Positions 1 through 9,153 of a DNA stretch of 64,000 nt are shown here, piece by piece. The notes below the pieces were generated by a model that was not told the origin of the DNA, searched no databases, and saw nothing but the letters and a program-made list of their open reading frames with translations. Every line of letters starts with the position of its first letter. Within the stretch, counting starts at the first letter, position 1. The position numbers and the translations under genes are program-made. The DNA is taken from assembly GCF_900187565.1 (NCBI RefSeq), contig NZ_FYED01000004.1:62001-126000 (forward strand), written 5' to 3'. The stretch is from Pseudomonas sp. Irchel 3A7. GTDB lineage: Bacteria > Pseudomonadota > Gammaproteobacteria > Pseudomonadales > Pseudomonadaceae.

Positions 1-746
1 ATCAGCTCGACTTTTCCGGTTGCCAGGCGATAAATGCCCCCGACTATTTTCAACGTGCCCTTGCCGAGCGCGTCGGTCAGTAGAGGTGTGGCTTTCTTGA
101 GGCGCTCGACCGAGTTTTTGACATTTTGCACGGTGGCGTTTTCCACCAGGTCCCCGGGCTGGTTGATCACGGTTTCGATGGACGGTTTGAGTGCGTCCGT
201 CAGTTTCGGGATCTGCCCGGGGAACACCGTGTGATCCTTGACGGCCTTTATGCCAGCCTCGATGGCGCCACAGCTTTCATGCCCCAAGACCAGAATCAAT
301 GGCGCGCCCAGCACGGCAACACCATATTCAAGACTTGCCAGGCCTTCATCCGTGACGAAGTTGCCCGCCACGCGGATGGCGAATAGATCACCCCGTGCGG
401 TATCGAACGCGTATTCGGGTGCGATGCGCGAGTCGGAGCAACTCAGTACGGCCACGAACGGGTTTTGGCCGGAGACCAGGGCTTCGCGTTCGTCCTTGAA
501 ATCGTGCGTCTCTGAGTTACCGCTGACATACCGTTCATTTCCCTTCATCAGCCTTTCCAGGGCCTCATCCGGATTGATCACGTTTTTTGGTTTGGGCGGT
601 GCGGCGGTTTTTTCGGCTGCTTGAATGATTCTGCCGGGCAGTGCACCGGCGAGTAGCAAGGCGCCCGTTCCTAGCCCCGCCAGCCGCAGAAAGCGACGAC
701 GTTCATTGATTGTTGAGGCGGATTTTGTATCACATGATTCACACAT
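1..746 (-). CDS. Exported beta-class carbonic anhydrase (C-terminus beyond window)
   Basis: Beta-carbonic anhydrases interconvert CO2 and bicarbonate with a zinc ion. The first 248 residues are visible. The N-terminus carries a twin-arginine-like signal (RRRFLRLAG, about residues 16-24, then a hydrophobic stretch to about 43), so the enzyme is probably exported folded. The zinc-site motifs are present: CSDSR (Cys103, Asp105, Arg107) and HESCG (His156, Cys159). The ATG at 746 is the first start before the Tat motif. The reading frame is still open at base 1, so the stop is outside the window. The opposite strand holds only shadow frames. Family assignment is firm; physiological role is inferred. 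Confidence 0.9.
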   Translation of the reverse strand, partial: MCESCDTKSASTINERRRFLRLAGLGTGALLLAGALPGRIIQAAEKTAAPPKPKNVINPDEALERLMKGNERYVSGNSETHDFKDEREALVSGQNPFVAVLSCSDSRIAPEYAFDTARGDLFAIRVAGNFVTDEGLASLEYGVAVLGAPLILVLGHESCGAIEAGIKAVKDHTVFPGQIPKLTDALKPSIETVINQPGDLVENATVQNVKNSVERLKKATPLLTDALGKGTLKIVGGIYRLATGKVEL

Positions 747-943
747 GATGTTGTGTACTCAGGTCGATTCGTTGGGAATAGATACTGTGCTGCAGTGCTT
801 GCACGAACATGTGGCACTGGAGAGTTGGAGTCTAGTCGCCCGCTGTAACGCTATGTTTTTAGCGAGTAGTACGAGTGCAATCCGTCGATCCATGGACTAC
901 TACTGACAGGTTGATTCAACTTCGTCCTGACGGGAGTTCCTCG

Positions 944-1399
944 ATGCTGATTCACTGGTTTCTGGCGGCGGCACATCTTTTGGCGCTTGCGCTGGGGTTT
1001 TGGGCGGTTCTGGTTCGCGGTACGAATTTTCGGCGTTTGGCAATCGGCGCGGGGGAGGCTCGCAGTGTGTTGATCGCGGACAACCTTTGGGGGATATCTG
1101 CGCTCATTCTGTTGATTACCGGTGGGATGCGAGCCTTCGGTGGGTACGAAAAGGGCACGGATTACTACCTGCACCAACCGTTATTCCACCTCAAGATGAC
1201 ACTGTTCGTGCTTATCCTGCTGCTGGAAGTGGCGCCGATGGTGACGTTGATCAAATGGCGGGTGGCGCTGGCGCGTGGCGCGGCAATCGATACCGAGCGC
1301 GCGACACTGTTTGCGCGGATCAGTCATGTTGAGGCGTTGCTGGTGCTGCTGATGGTGATAGCGGCCACTGGCATGGCGCGCGGCGTGACGTTTGGTTGA
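944..1399 (+). CDS. DUF2214-type inner-membrane protein
   Basis: A 151-residue protein with about four hydrophobic segments (residues 4-24, 44-63, 80-100, 125-145). The sequence resembles the DUF2214 family of small bacterial membrane proteins, whose function is not established. The ATG at 944 has a purine-rich GGGAG about eight bases upstream. An in-frame upstream extension to 875 lacks a ribosome binding site and is not hydrophobic, so the shorter start was chosen. It is monocistronic and converges on csrA. No catalytic motif is visible. Confidence 0.8.
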   Translation: MLIHWFLAAAHLLALALGFWAVLVRGTNFRRLAIGAGEARSVLIADNLWGISALILLITGGMRAFGGYEKGTDYYLHQPLFHLKMTLFVLILLLEVAPMVTLIKWRVALARGAAIDTERATLFARISHVEALLVLLMVIAATGMARGVTFG

Positions 1400-1433
1400 G
1401 AGCGGGGGGCGGCGGGGCGGCACTTGAATCTTT

Positions 1434-1467
1434 AGCCAGCCGTCGTTCCGGGGCGAACGGGCTGGCT
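1434..1467. terminator. Hairpin between convergent genes
   Basis: The inverted repeat AGCCAGCC...GGCTGGCT (8-bp perfect arms, 18-base loop) lies between the ends of the DUF2214 gene and csrA. Neither side has a clear T-run, so it may be a weak or Rho-assisted end point for both genes. Confidence 0.3.
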
Positions 1468-1484
1468 ACTGACTGCATCAGGAT

Positions 1485-1679
1485 TCAGGGGGTCTGTGGC
1501 TTGTCCGGGGCGGTCAGGCCGGCCTGAATGCGCTGATAAATCTCTTCGCGATGCACCGCAACATCTTTCGGGGCATTGATGCCGATTCTGACTTGCTGGC
1601 CGCTTACGCCCAGGATGGTGATCGTAATGTCATCACCAATGTTTATGCTTTCACCGACTTTGCGGGTGAGTATCAGCAT
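1485..1679 (-). CDS. csrA: CsrA/RsmA-family post-transcriptional regulator
   Basis: A 64-residue RNA-binding protein beginning [10 protein letters not shown], the hallmark start of CsrA/RsmA. These dimers bind GGA motifs in mRNA leaders and repress or stabilise transcripts; in pseudomonads they are titrated by the Gac-controlled small RNAs. The conserved [10 protein letters not shown] segment that builds the RNA-binding face is present, and the C-terminal tail ([11 protein letters not shown]) is variable in the family. The start at 1679 was chosen over an upstream in-frame ATG because AAGGAG sits six bases before it. Pseudomonas genomes usually have several paralogues; which one this is cannot be told from sequence alone. 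Confidence 0.95.
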   Translation of the reverse strand: MLILTRKVGESINIGDDITITILGVSGQQVRIGINAPKDVAVHREEIYQRIQAGLTAPDKPQTP

Positions 1680-1929
1680 GGTCTTCTCCTTGATTGCTTT
1701 ATGGGGCACCTGATTCGGACAGTGCAGAGGTCGGTGGTATGTATAGATTAGTGCGAAGTCTCACGGTTTGGGTGCCTCTTTCTGACGCGCAGATACAGCA
1801 TTAATTCCCAAGGCGTAACTATACAGAGGCCGCAACCATCATTCTCGTTGTTTTGTGCCCATTTTGCGGCACTCGAGAAGTATTCATGAGTGTTAAAATC
1901 CTCGCTTTAAGCCTTCAGAGGGAAACGCT

Positions 1930-2295
1930 GTGCGCAAAATGGTCTTGGTAATGGCGGTACTGGCGCTGGCGGGATGCGGTGAAGGCAAACGTGTTGATAC
2001 GCCCAAGCCTGCCCCGGCAACGGCCGTCGTGCCGGCGCAGGCATCGGTGCCGCAATGGGATCTGGAAGTGCGGGGTGCAACACCCCAGGCCGTCAGTGAC
2101 CTCAGCGGCTGGTTGATCGAGCACAATTTCATGTCCAATGTCGTCCGGGAAAACGGCAAGGTGCGAGTGTTGATGGGGCCGTTTAATTCGAAGGCCGAAG
2201 CCGAGGCCAAACAGGCCCAGGTGAGTGCCGCCATCACCAAGGCGAAGAAGCAGAACATCGAGGTGCTGGTGCTGGAGCGTCCGGTCGCTCAGTGA
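1930..2295 (+). CDS. SPOR-like lipoprotein
   Basis: A 121-residue protein with a lipoprotein signal: hydrophobic residues 4-14 followed by the lipobox LALAGC (Cys16). A proline/alanine-rich linker (about residues 22-42) leads into a C-terminal domain (about 43-118) with the pattern of SPOR domains: short beta strands, the phrase VRVLMGPFNSKAEAEAKQ and a helix. SPOR domains bind denuded septal peptidoglycan. The start is a GTG at 1930 preceded by GAGGGAAA. A strong hairpin terminator follows at 2362. The SPOR call is by pattern only; the lipoprotein call is firm. Confidence 0.75.
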   Translation: MRKMVLVMAVLALAGCGEGKRVDTPKPAPATAVVPAQASVPQWDLEVRGATPQAVSDLSGWLIEHNFMSNVVRENGKVRVLMGPFNSKAEAEAKQAQVSAAITKAKKQNIEVLVLERPVAQ

Positions 2296-2361
2296 GTCCA
2301 GGCCAATATCGGATCAGGCACTGCGACATGCCCGGCCGGCATTACAACAAGGTCGGCGGCT

Positions 2362-2410
2362 GAAAACACAAAGGCCTCGGGGGAATGAACCCGAGGCCTT
2401 TTGTGTTTTC
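2362..2410. terminator. Bidirectional terminator between the SPOR-like gene and endA
   Basis: A long perfect inverted repeat (arms GAAAACACAAAGGCCTCGGG and its complement, loop GGAATGAAC) with A-rich and T-rich flanks works for both convergent genes: the lipoprotein gene from the left and the endonuclease gene (stop at 2420) from the right. Confidence 0.9.
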
Positions 2411-2419
2411 AGCGTGCAT

Positions 2420-3109
2420 TCAACCGCAGGTTTTCATGTCGACCGGACCGACAAATTCGTTGCCGCGTCCCATGACGCAAGCCACGCTCTGGTTGCGTTG
2501 ACGCTCCCAGGCCTGGACCGGATAGGTTTTGTCCCAGGCTTCATACAGTTGCCGATCCTGTTTCGACAGGCGCAAACCGTACTGCTTGCTCATGTAGAAG
2601 TAAGTCCTGGCGATCATGCCGCGAATGGACGGGCGCGGCATGACTTTCTTCGCCTTGAAGTCGACCTGTGTCAGGCACGAACCGTATTGACCCGATTGCT
2701 CCGGCAGCCAGCCAAAACTGAAATTGCTGCGATCCCCATTCACCTCACCGATGCTGGGTACAAGGTTATGCAGGTCGGCCTCGGCTTTCTGGTAGGCGGG
2801 ATCGTAGCGCGTGCAGTTCTTGCGTCCGCCTTCCTGCCAACACTGGCGCTGATGGCCAATCTGCCAGGCCGGAACAATGTGCTCCCATTCGATGCGGGCC
2901 GCGCGCTTGGCATTCTTGCGCGGCACATAGCCGCAAGCCGCGAGGTTCACCCGGTTGCCGGTGTATTTGCAGCCGCAATAAAACTCGGTGGATTGTGGTG
3001 CGTACAGCTTCCAGGCCACTTTCTTGGCTTCGTTGAAGGTGCGTGGCGCGTCGGCCTGGGCACCCGTGGCGAACAACAGAAACAGCAAAGCAAAACAACG
3101 GACACTCAT
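2420..3109 (-). CDS. endA: Exported endonuclease I family nuclease
   Basis: A 229-residue protein with a cleavable signal peptide (hydrophobic to ATGAQA, cleavage near residue 19). The motif RIEWEHIVPA (His77) is the catalytic His-Me finger of the endonuclease I/Vvn family, and cysteine pairs fit a disulfide-bonded periplasmic enzyme. Such enzymes degrade DNA non-specifically in the periplasm or outside the cell. The start at 3109 is the first Met of the signal peptide; the reading frame extends upstream only by reading through the end of the DUF1654 gene. It starts four bases after the DUF1654 stop, so the two are almost certainly co-transcribed from the LexA-marked promoter. Confidence 0.9.
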   Translation of the reverse strand: MSVRCFALLFLLFATGAQADAPRTFNEAKKVAWKLYAPQSTEFYCGCKYTGNRVNLAACGYVPRKNAKRAARIEWEHIVPAWQIGHQRQCWQEGGRKNCTRYDPAYQKAEADLHNLVPSIGEVNGDRSNFSFGWLPEQSGQYGSCLTQVDFKAKKVMPRPSIRGMIARTYFYMSKQYGLRLSKQDRQLYEAWDKTYPVQAWERQRNQSVACVMGRGNEFVGPVDMKTCG

Positions 3110-3113
3110 TAAC

Positions 3114-3353
3114 TCAGTCTTCCTTCGGCACAACCCAGAAAATCTGCACACCACCATCGTCGCGATAGGCGAGGGTGACGTTGTCGTTCTCGTCGATCTC
3201 TTCCAGCAGGCGCTCCCACTCATCCACGGGCTCGTCCGGAAGACGAAAAATCAGGGCTGCCTTGGCTTTTTGAGCGGTGGGGGAGTTGATGATTTTCTGA
3301 ACGCGCAGGCCCATGCGGACATAGGCGTCAGGTGAGGCGGAGGTGGTGTCCAC
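3114..3353 (-). CDS. DUF1654 protein in a LexA-marked operon
   Basis: A 79-residue protein matching the pseudomonad DUF1654 family (conserved core around YVRMGLRVQKIIN and the C-terminal VQIFWVVP). Function is not established. The GTG at 3353 is the best start: AAGGA lies seven bases before it, and the upstream ATG at 3383 falls inside a LexA box, which would place the operator inside the gene. It lies directly ahead of the endonuclease gene with a four-base gap. The shared damage-type operator suggests that a nuclease and this small protein are induced together under DNA stress; that is inference from the operator. Confidence 0.8.
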   Translation of the reverse strand: MDTTSASPDAYVRMGLRVQKIINSPTAQKAKAALIFRLPDEPVDEWERLLEEIDENDNVTLAYRDDGGVQIFWVVPKED

Positions 3354-3371
3354 GGGATTATCCTTATTAAG

Positions 3372-3387
3372 CTGTACGTGCATACAG
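3372..3387. promoter_or_regulatory. LexA (SOS) box upstream of DUF1654-endA
   Basis: On the minus strand the site reads CTGTATGCACGTACAG, an exact CTGT-N8-ACAG palindrome preceded by TA, matching the gammaproteobacterial LexA consensus. It lies 19 bases upstream of the GTG start of the DUF1654 gene, where a repressor would block transcription. Confidence 0.8.
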
Positions 3388-3502
3388 TATTTAACTGTAG
3401 GCAATTTCGCAACTGCTTAAAAATCAAGAGAATCCTCTGACAGCGGCTTTTTCAATTTGGTGTAGGACGAAAGGAGTATTTTTGTCAGGCGGGGGTTGGG
3501 AG

Positions 3503-3526
3503 CCACTCGCCAAGGCTGGCGAGTGG
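3503..3526 (-). terminator. Possible 3' hairpin of the asparaginase gene
   Basis: The inverted repeat CCACTCGCC...GGCGAGTGG (9-bp arms, six-base loop) lies about 40 bases past the asparaginase stop. A second weaker repeat (GCCCGA...TCGGGC) is adjacent. No T-run follows directly, so termination is uncertain. Confidence 0.35.
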
Positions 3527-3567
3527 TGAAAACAGTGCCCGACCGGAATCGCTCGGGCGAAGGTGAA

Positions 3568-4785
<1,218 letters not shown>

Positions 4786-4796
4786 TTAACTTGATG

Positions 4797-4820
4797 ATTT
4801 GTTTGGATATTTAAACAAAT
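4797..4820. promoter_or_regulatory. Inverted repeat in the ansB upstream region
   Basis: ATTTGTTT...AAACAAAT (8-bp perfect arms, eight-base spacer) lies about 140 bases upstream of the asparaginase start in the otherwise gene-free 4657-4974 stretch. It could be an operator; no regulator family is indicated. Nothing else recognisable was seen in this gap apart from the ribosome binding site of the gene at 4975. Confidence 0.3.
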
Positions 4821-4974
4821 TGCGCGCTGTGGCCTGGCTTTGAGGTGTCCGGGTTACCGACTATCGGCCACTTTTGCGTTCGGCTCACCGAAAGCCGGAT
4901 CCTGATTCAGGTCTAAAGAAACCCGTGCGCAGGTCGATCTCCCTCCTGAGGAATCTTTTATTCAGGGAGTTCAC

Positions 4975-5415
4975 ATGTCGTTGACTGTCGGTTTTCCAAG
5001 TGCATCCGTGATCAACATCGGCGGTAAGTCGCCGGCAACCGTCGAGGCGTTGAATGACGCAGCGACCGAAACCACCGAGCAGCGGCTGGGACTGGAGGAG
5101 GGCGAGAAAAAAGCAGTCAGCCTCGGTGACGTTCGCGGTTCCGAAACCGAAAGCGGTGGCAGCCAAAGCATCGCGGTGAAGATGCTGCTCAAGCGCATGC
5201 AGGAACTGCAACAACAACTGCGCGAACAGCAACAGCAATTGGCGGCCACGCAAGCCGCGGAATTCCCCACACCGGAAGCCAAGGCAACAGCGGTGATGGC
5301 GATCCAGAGCCAGATTGCCAACACCTCGGCGGCGCTGTCGCAAGTGGCCGCGGCCCTGGCGAAGGAGTTGACCAAGGCTGCCAGCACGGGAAGCGTGATC
5401 AGTACGACGGCATGA
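4975..5415 (+). CDS. Hypothetical Gln-rich coiled-coil protein
   Basis: A 146-residue protein of unknown function. No signal peptide or membrane segment is visible. The middle (about residues 62-95) is a strongly helical, glutamine-rich stretch around the phrase LLKRMQELQQQLREQQQQL, likely a coiled coil, and the C-terminal third is alanine-rich. The ATG at 4975 follows CAGGGAG at good spacing. It is flanked by the asparaginase promoter region and the ribose operon promoter and shares neither. Coding bias matches the neighbours. I recognise no family. Confidence 0.7.
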   Translation: MSLTVGFPSASVINIGGKSPATVEALNDAATETTEQRLGLEEGEKKAVSLGDVRGSETESGGSQSIAVKMLLKRMQELQQQLREQQQQLAATQAAEFPTPEAKATAVMAIQSQIANTSAALSQVAAALAKELTKAASTGSVISTTA

Positions 5416-5469
5416 TAAAAACAGTCAGTTTTTTCTGTCGGGCGACCCAGCAAAGGGCGCTACCGGTCG

Positions 5470-5520
5470 TTGACAAATTTTGACAAGGTTCGCATAGTTC
5501 GATCTACGCAAACGTTTGCG
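5470..5520 (+). promoter_or_regulatory. rbs promoter with LacI-type operator
   Basis: A -35-like TTGACA (5470-5475) is followed after 17 bases by CATAGT (5493-5498). A perfect palindrome, CGCAAACGTTTGCG (5507-5520), sits just downstream of the -10. This central-CG palindrome is the form bound by LacI-family repressors, so RbsR, encoded in the same operon, is the likely ligand. Confidence 0.7.
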
Positions 5521-5613
5521 CGGCGCTAACGGTGGATAAAACCATCGATGAGCGTCACGCGCTTACACCAGCGCAAGCGTTGCTCACAATAATCATAAGA
5601 TCGGAGTGAACCC

Positions 5614-6567
5614 ATGAAGCTGCCATTCGCCGGACGCCTTCTTGCTGTCGCTATGCTGGCTGCCGCATCCGCCGCGCTGCCTGTCTCTTCGGCATTCGCC
5701 GAATCCCCGGAAAAACCTAAAGTCGCGCTGGTCATGAAATCCCTGGCCAACGAATTCTTCCTGACCATGGAAGATGGCGCCAAGGCCTACCAGAAAGACC
5801 ACTCCGGCGAATTCGAGCTGATTTCCAACGGCATCAAGGACGAAACGGACACAGCCAACCAGATCCGCATCGTCGAGCAGATGATCGTGTCCAAAGTCGA
5901 TGCGCTGGTCATCGCACCGGCCGACTCCAAGGCCATGGTGCCGGTGATCAAGAAGGCGGTCGATGCCGGTATCACTGTGATCAACATCGACAATCAGCTT
6001 GATCCGGCGGTGGTCAAGAGCAAAAACATCAGCGTTCCCTTCGTAGGCCCCGATAACCGCAAGGGCGCGCGCCTGGTAGGCGAGTACCTGGCCAAGCAGC
6101 TCAAGGCCGGTGACGAAGTCGGCATCATCGAAGGTGTGTCCACCACCACCAACGCCCAGGCCCGTACCGCGGGTTTCAAGGATGCGATGGAGGCCGCGCA
6201 GATCAAGGTGGTGTCGGTACAGTCCGGTGACTGGGAGATCAACAAGGGCAACCAGGTTGCCTCCGCCATGCTCAGCGAATACCCGCAAATCAAGGCCCTG
6301 CTAGCCGGTAACGACAGCATGGCGGTCGGTGTCGTGTCTGCCGTGCGCGCCGCCGGCAAGGCCGGCAAGGTGCAAGTAGTCGGCTACGACAACATCAACG
6401 CCATCAAACCGATGCTCAAGGACGGCCGCGTGCTGGCCACTGCCGACCAGTTTGCCGCCAAGCAAGCGGTATTCGGTATCGAAACCGCGTTGAAGATCAT
6501 CAAGGGCGAGAAAGTCGACAGCGCCAACGGCGTGATCGAGACCCCGGTAGAGCTGGTTACCAAGTAG
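5614..6567 (+). CDS. rbsB: Ribose ABC transporter periplasmic binding protein
   Basis: A 317-residue periplasmic binding protein of the RbsB group (peripla_BP_4). The signal peptide runs to about SAFA (residue 29). The mature chain begins KPKVALVMKSLANEFF, the usual first strand of ribose binding proteins, and contains NIDNQLDP and VVGYDNINAIKPML near the hinge. It captures ribose and delivers it to RbsAC. It is the first gene of rbsBACRKD, 94 bases after the palindromic operator. A stable hairpin follows it before rbsA, which usually lets the binding protein be made in excess. Confidence 0.95.
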   Translation: MKLPFAGRLLAVAMLAAASAALPVSSAFAESPEKPKVALVMKSLANEFFLTMEDGAKAYQKDHSGEFELISNGIKDETDTANQIRIVEQMIVSKVDALVIAPADSKAMVPVIKKAVDAGITVINIDNQLDPAVVKSKNISVPFVGPDNRKGARLVGEYLAKQLKAGDEVGIIEGVSTTTNAQARTAGFKDAMEAAQIKVVSVQSGDWEINKGNQVASAMLSEYPQIKALLAGNDSMAVGVVSAVRAAGKAGKVQVVGYDNINAIKPMLKDGRVLATADQFAAKQAVFGIETALKIIKGEKVDSANGVIETPVELVTK

Positions 6568-6587
6568 TCCTCTGGCGACACAACGGT

Positions 6588-6607
6588 GCTCGCCCGTCCG
6601 GGCGAGC
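6588..6607 (+). other. Intercistronic hairpin rbsB-rbsA
   Basis: GCTCGCCC...GGGCGAGC with a four-base loop lies between the rbsB stop and the rbsA ribosome binding site. Such stems protect the upstream mRNA and lower readthrough to the ATPase gene. There is no T-run. Confidence 0.55.
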
Positions 6608-6622
6608 GCATGGAGAGTTTTT

Positions 6623-8176
6623 ATGTCCGTTCACGCCCCGAACACTGTCCTGTCGGTCAGCGGTATCGGCAAGACCTACGCCCAACCGGTCCTGACCGGC
6701 ATCGACCTGACGCTGATGCGCGGTGAAGTGCTGGCGTTGACCGGCGAGAACGGCGCGGGCAAAAGCACACTGTCGAAGATCATCGGCGGACTGGTCGCGC
6801 CGACCACTGGCCAGATGCAGTTTCAGGGGCAGGATTATCGCCCTGGCAGCCGCACCCAGGCTGAAGACCTGGGCATCCGCATGGTCATGCAGGAGCTCAA
6901 TCTGCTGCCGACGCTGTCGGTGGCGGAAAACCTGTTTCTCGATAACTTGCCCAGCAACGGCGGCTGGATCAGTCGCAAGCAACTGCGCAAGGCGGCGATC
7001 GAAGCCATGGCCCAGGTCGGGCTCGATGCGATTGATCCGGACACCCTGGTCGGCGAACTCGGCATCGGTCACCAGCAAATGGTCGAGATCGCCCGCAACC
7101 TGATCGGCGATTGCCACGTGCTGATCCTCGACGAACCCACTGCAATGCTCACGGCCCGTGAGGTCGAAATGCTGTTCGAGCAGATCACCCGTCTGCAGGC
7201 GCGCGGCGTGTCGATCATCTATATCTCCCATCGCCTCGAAGAACTGGCCCGGGTCGCCCAGCGAATTGCGGTACTGCGCGACGGCAATCTGGTGTGCGTC
7301 GAGCCGATGGCCAACTACAACAGCGAGCAACTGGTGACCTTGATGGTCGGCCGGGAGCTGGGCGAACACATCGACATGGGGCCGCGCAACATCGGCGCAC
7401 CGGCGCTGACGGTCAAGGGCCTGACCCGCGCCGACAAGGTACTGGATGTGTCTTTTGAAGTGCGCGCTGGCGAGATTTTCGGCATTTCAGGATTGATCGG
7501 GGCAGGGCGCACCGAATTGCTGCGCCTGATCTTCGGTGCCGACAGCGCTGACAGCGGCACGGTGGCGCTGGGCTCCCCCGCGCAGCTCGTCAGCATTCGA
7601 TCTCCGGTGGACGCGGTCGCTCACGGCATCGCCCTGATCACCGAGGACCGCAAGGGTGAAGGCCTGCTGTTGACGCAATCGATCAGCGCCAACATCGCGC
7701 TGGGCAACATGCCCGGCATTTCCAGTGGCGGTTTCGTCAACAACGGCGACGAGACCTCCCTGGCCCAGCGTCAGATCGATGCCATGCGCATCCGCAGTTC
7801 CGGCCCGACACAATTGGTGTCCGAACTGTCCGGCGGTAATCAGCAGAAAGTGGTAATCGGTCGTTGGCTGGAGCGCGATTGTTCGGTGCTGCTGTTCGAC
7901 GAGCCGACCCGGGGTATCGACGTCGGGGCCAAGTTCGACATTTATGCGCTGCTCGGTGAGTTGACCCGCCAGGGCAAAGCGCTGGTGGTGGTGTCCAGCG
8001 ACCTGCGCGAATTGATGCTGATCTGCGATCGCATCGGCGTGCTGTCGGCGGGCCGCCTGATCGATACCTTCGAGCGCGACAGCTGGACCCAGGATGATTT
8101 GCTTGCCGCCGCATTTGCCGGCTACCAAAAACGTGATGCGCTGCTCAACGAAGCAGCGCCTAGGGATCTTCCATGA
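6623..8176 (+). CDS. rbsA: Ribose ABC transporter ATPase
   Basis: A 517-residue ATPase with two nucleotide-binding domains in tandem, as in all sugar importers of the RbsA/AraG/MglA group. Domain 1 has Walker [10 protein letters not shown] (about 41-49), the signature region LGIGHQQMVEIARNL and Walker B VLILDEPTAML. Domain 2 has a degenerate Walker A (GLIGAGRTELL) and the signature [15 protein letters not shown], the usual asymmetry of this family. It energises ribose uptake through RbsC. Its ATGA overlap with rbsC shows translational coupling. Confidence 0.95.
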   Translation: MSVHAPNTVLSVSGIGKTYAQPVLTGIDLTLMRGEVLALTGENGAGKSTLSKIIGGLVAPTTGQMQFQGQDYRPGSRTQAEDLGIRMVMQELNLLPTLSVAENLFLDNLPSNGGWISRKQLRKAAIEAMAQVGLDAIDPDTLVGELGIGHQQMVEIARNLIGDCHVLILDEPTAMLTAREVEMLFEQITRLQARGVSIIYISHRLEELARVAQRIAVLRDGNLVCVEPMANYNSEQLVTLMVGRELGEHIDMGPRNIGAPALTVKGLTRADKVLDVSFEVRAGEIFGISGLIGAGRTELLRLIFGADSADSGTVALGSPAQLVSIRSPVDAVAHGIALITEDRKGEGLLLTQSISANIALGNMPGISSGGFVNNGDETSLAQRQIDAMRIRSSGPTQLVSELSGGNQQKVVIGRWLERDCSVLLFDEPTRGIDVGAKFDIYALLGELTRQGKALVVVSSDLRELMLICDRIGVLSAGRLIDTFERDSWTQDDLLAAAFAGYQKRDALLNEAAPRDLP

Positions 8177-9150
8177 AAACCGCATCTTTAGCCGGCAAAC
8201 GCAGCGGCAACTTTTACGGCCTCGGCACTTACCTGGGCCTGGCCGGTGCATTGCTGGCGATGGTTGTACTGTTCTCGATCCTGAGCAGTCATTTCCTGTC
8301 TTACGACACCTTCAGTACTTTGGCCAACCAGATTCCGGACCTGATGGTCCTGGCGGTCGGCATGACGTTCGTGTTGATCATCGGCGGCATCGACCTGTCG
8401 GTGGGCTCGGTGCTGGCGCTCGCTGCGTCAACCGTCAGTGTGGCGATTCTCGGCTGGGGCTGGAGCGTCCTGCCGGCGGCATTGCTCGGCATGGCGGCGG
8501 CTGCACTGGCCGGGACCATCACCGGTTCGATCACCGTGGCCTGGCGCATCCCATCGTTCATCGTCTCCCTCGGCGTGCTGGAAATGGCCCGCGGCGTGGC
8601 GTACCAGATGACCGGCTCGCGCACGGCGTACATCGGCGATGCCTTCGCCTGGTTGTCCAACCCGATCGCCTTTGGCATTTCGCCGTCGTTTATCATTGCC
8701 TTGCTGATCATTTTTATCGCCCAGGCGGTGTTGACCCGCACCGTATTCGGTCGCTACCTGATCGGTATCGGCACCAACGAAGAAGCGGTGCGGTTGGCGG
8801 GGATCAATCCGAAGCCCTACAAGATCATGGTGTTCAGCCTGATGGGCTTGCTGGCGGGGATCGCCGCGTTGTTTCAGATTTCGCGCCTGGAAGCAGCGGA
8901 CCCGAACGCCGGCTCTGGTTTGGAGCTGCAGGTGATCGCCGCCGTGGTGATCGGTGGCACCAGCCTCATGGGCGGGCGTGGTTCGGTCATCAGCACGTTC
9001 TTCGGCGTATTAATCATTTCCGTATTGGCAGCCGGCCTGGCGCAGATCGGCGCCACCGAACCCACCAAGCGCATCATCACCGGCGCGGTAATCGTGGTCG
9101 CGGTGGTACTCGATACTTACCGTAGTCAACGCGCAAGCCGGCGGACCTGA
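8173..9150 (+). CDS. rbsC: Ribose ABC transporter permease
   Basis: A 325-residue polytopic inner-membrane permease of the BPD_transp_2 family, about eight to ten hydrophobic segments. The conserved phrases GGIDLSVGSVLAL and AAVVIGGTSLMGGRGS are where this family contacts substrate path and ATPase. It overlaps rbsA by four bases and is followed three bases later by rbsR. Family and operon position leave little doubt. Confidence 0.95.
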   Translation: MKTASLAGKRSGNFYGLGTYLGLAGALLAMVVLFSILSSHFLSYDTFSTLANQIPDLMVLAVGMTFVLIIGGIDLSVGSVLALAASTVSVAILGWGWSVLPAALLGMAAAALAGTITGSITVAWRIPSFIVSLGVLEMARGVAYQMTGSRTAYIGDAFAWLSNPIAFGISPSFIIALLIIFIAQAVLTRTVFGRYLIGIGTNEEAVRLAGINPKPYKIMVFSLMGLLAGIAALFQISRLEAADPNAGSGLELQVIAAVVIGGTSLMGGRGSVISTFFGVLIISVLAAGLAQIGATEPTKRIITGAVIVVAVVLDTYRSQRASRRT

Positions 9151-9153
9151 GTC

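Noticed and set aside
4821..4845. Possible sigma-54 promoter for the asparaginase gene
   Set aside because: GG and GC elements on the minus strand are one base too close, and the conserved flanking bases are missing.
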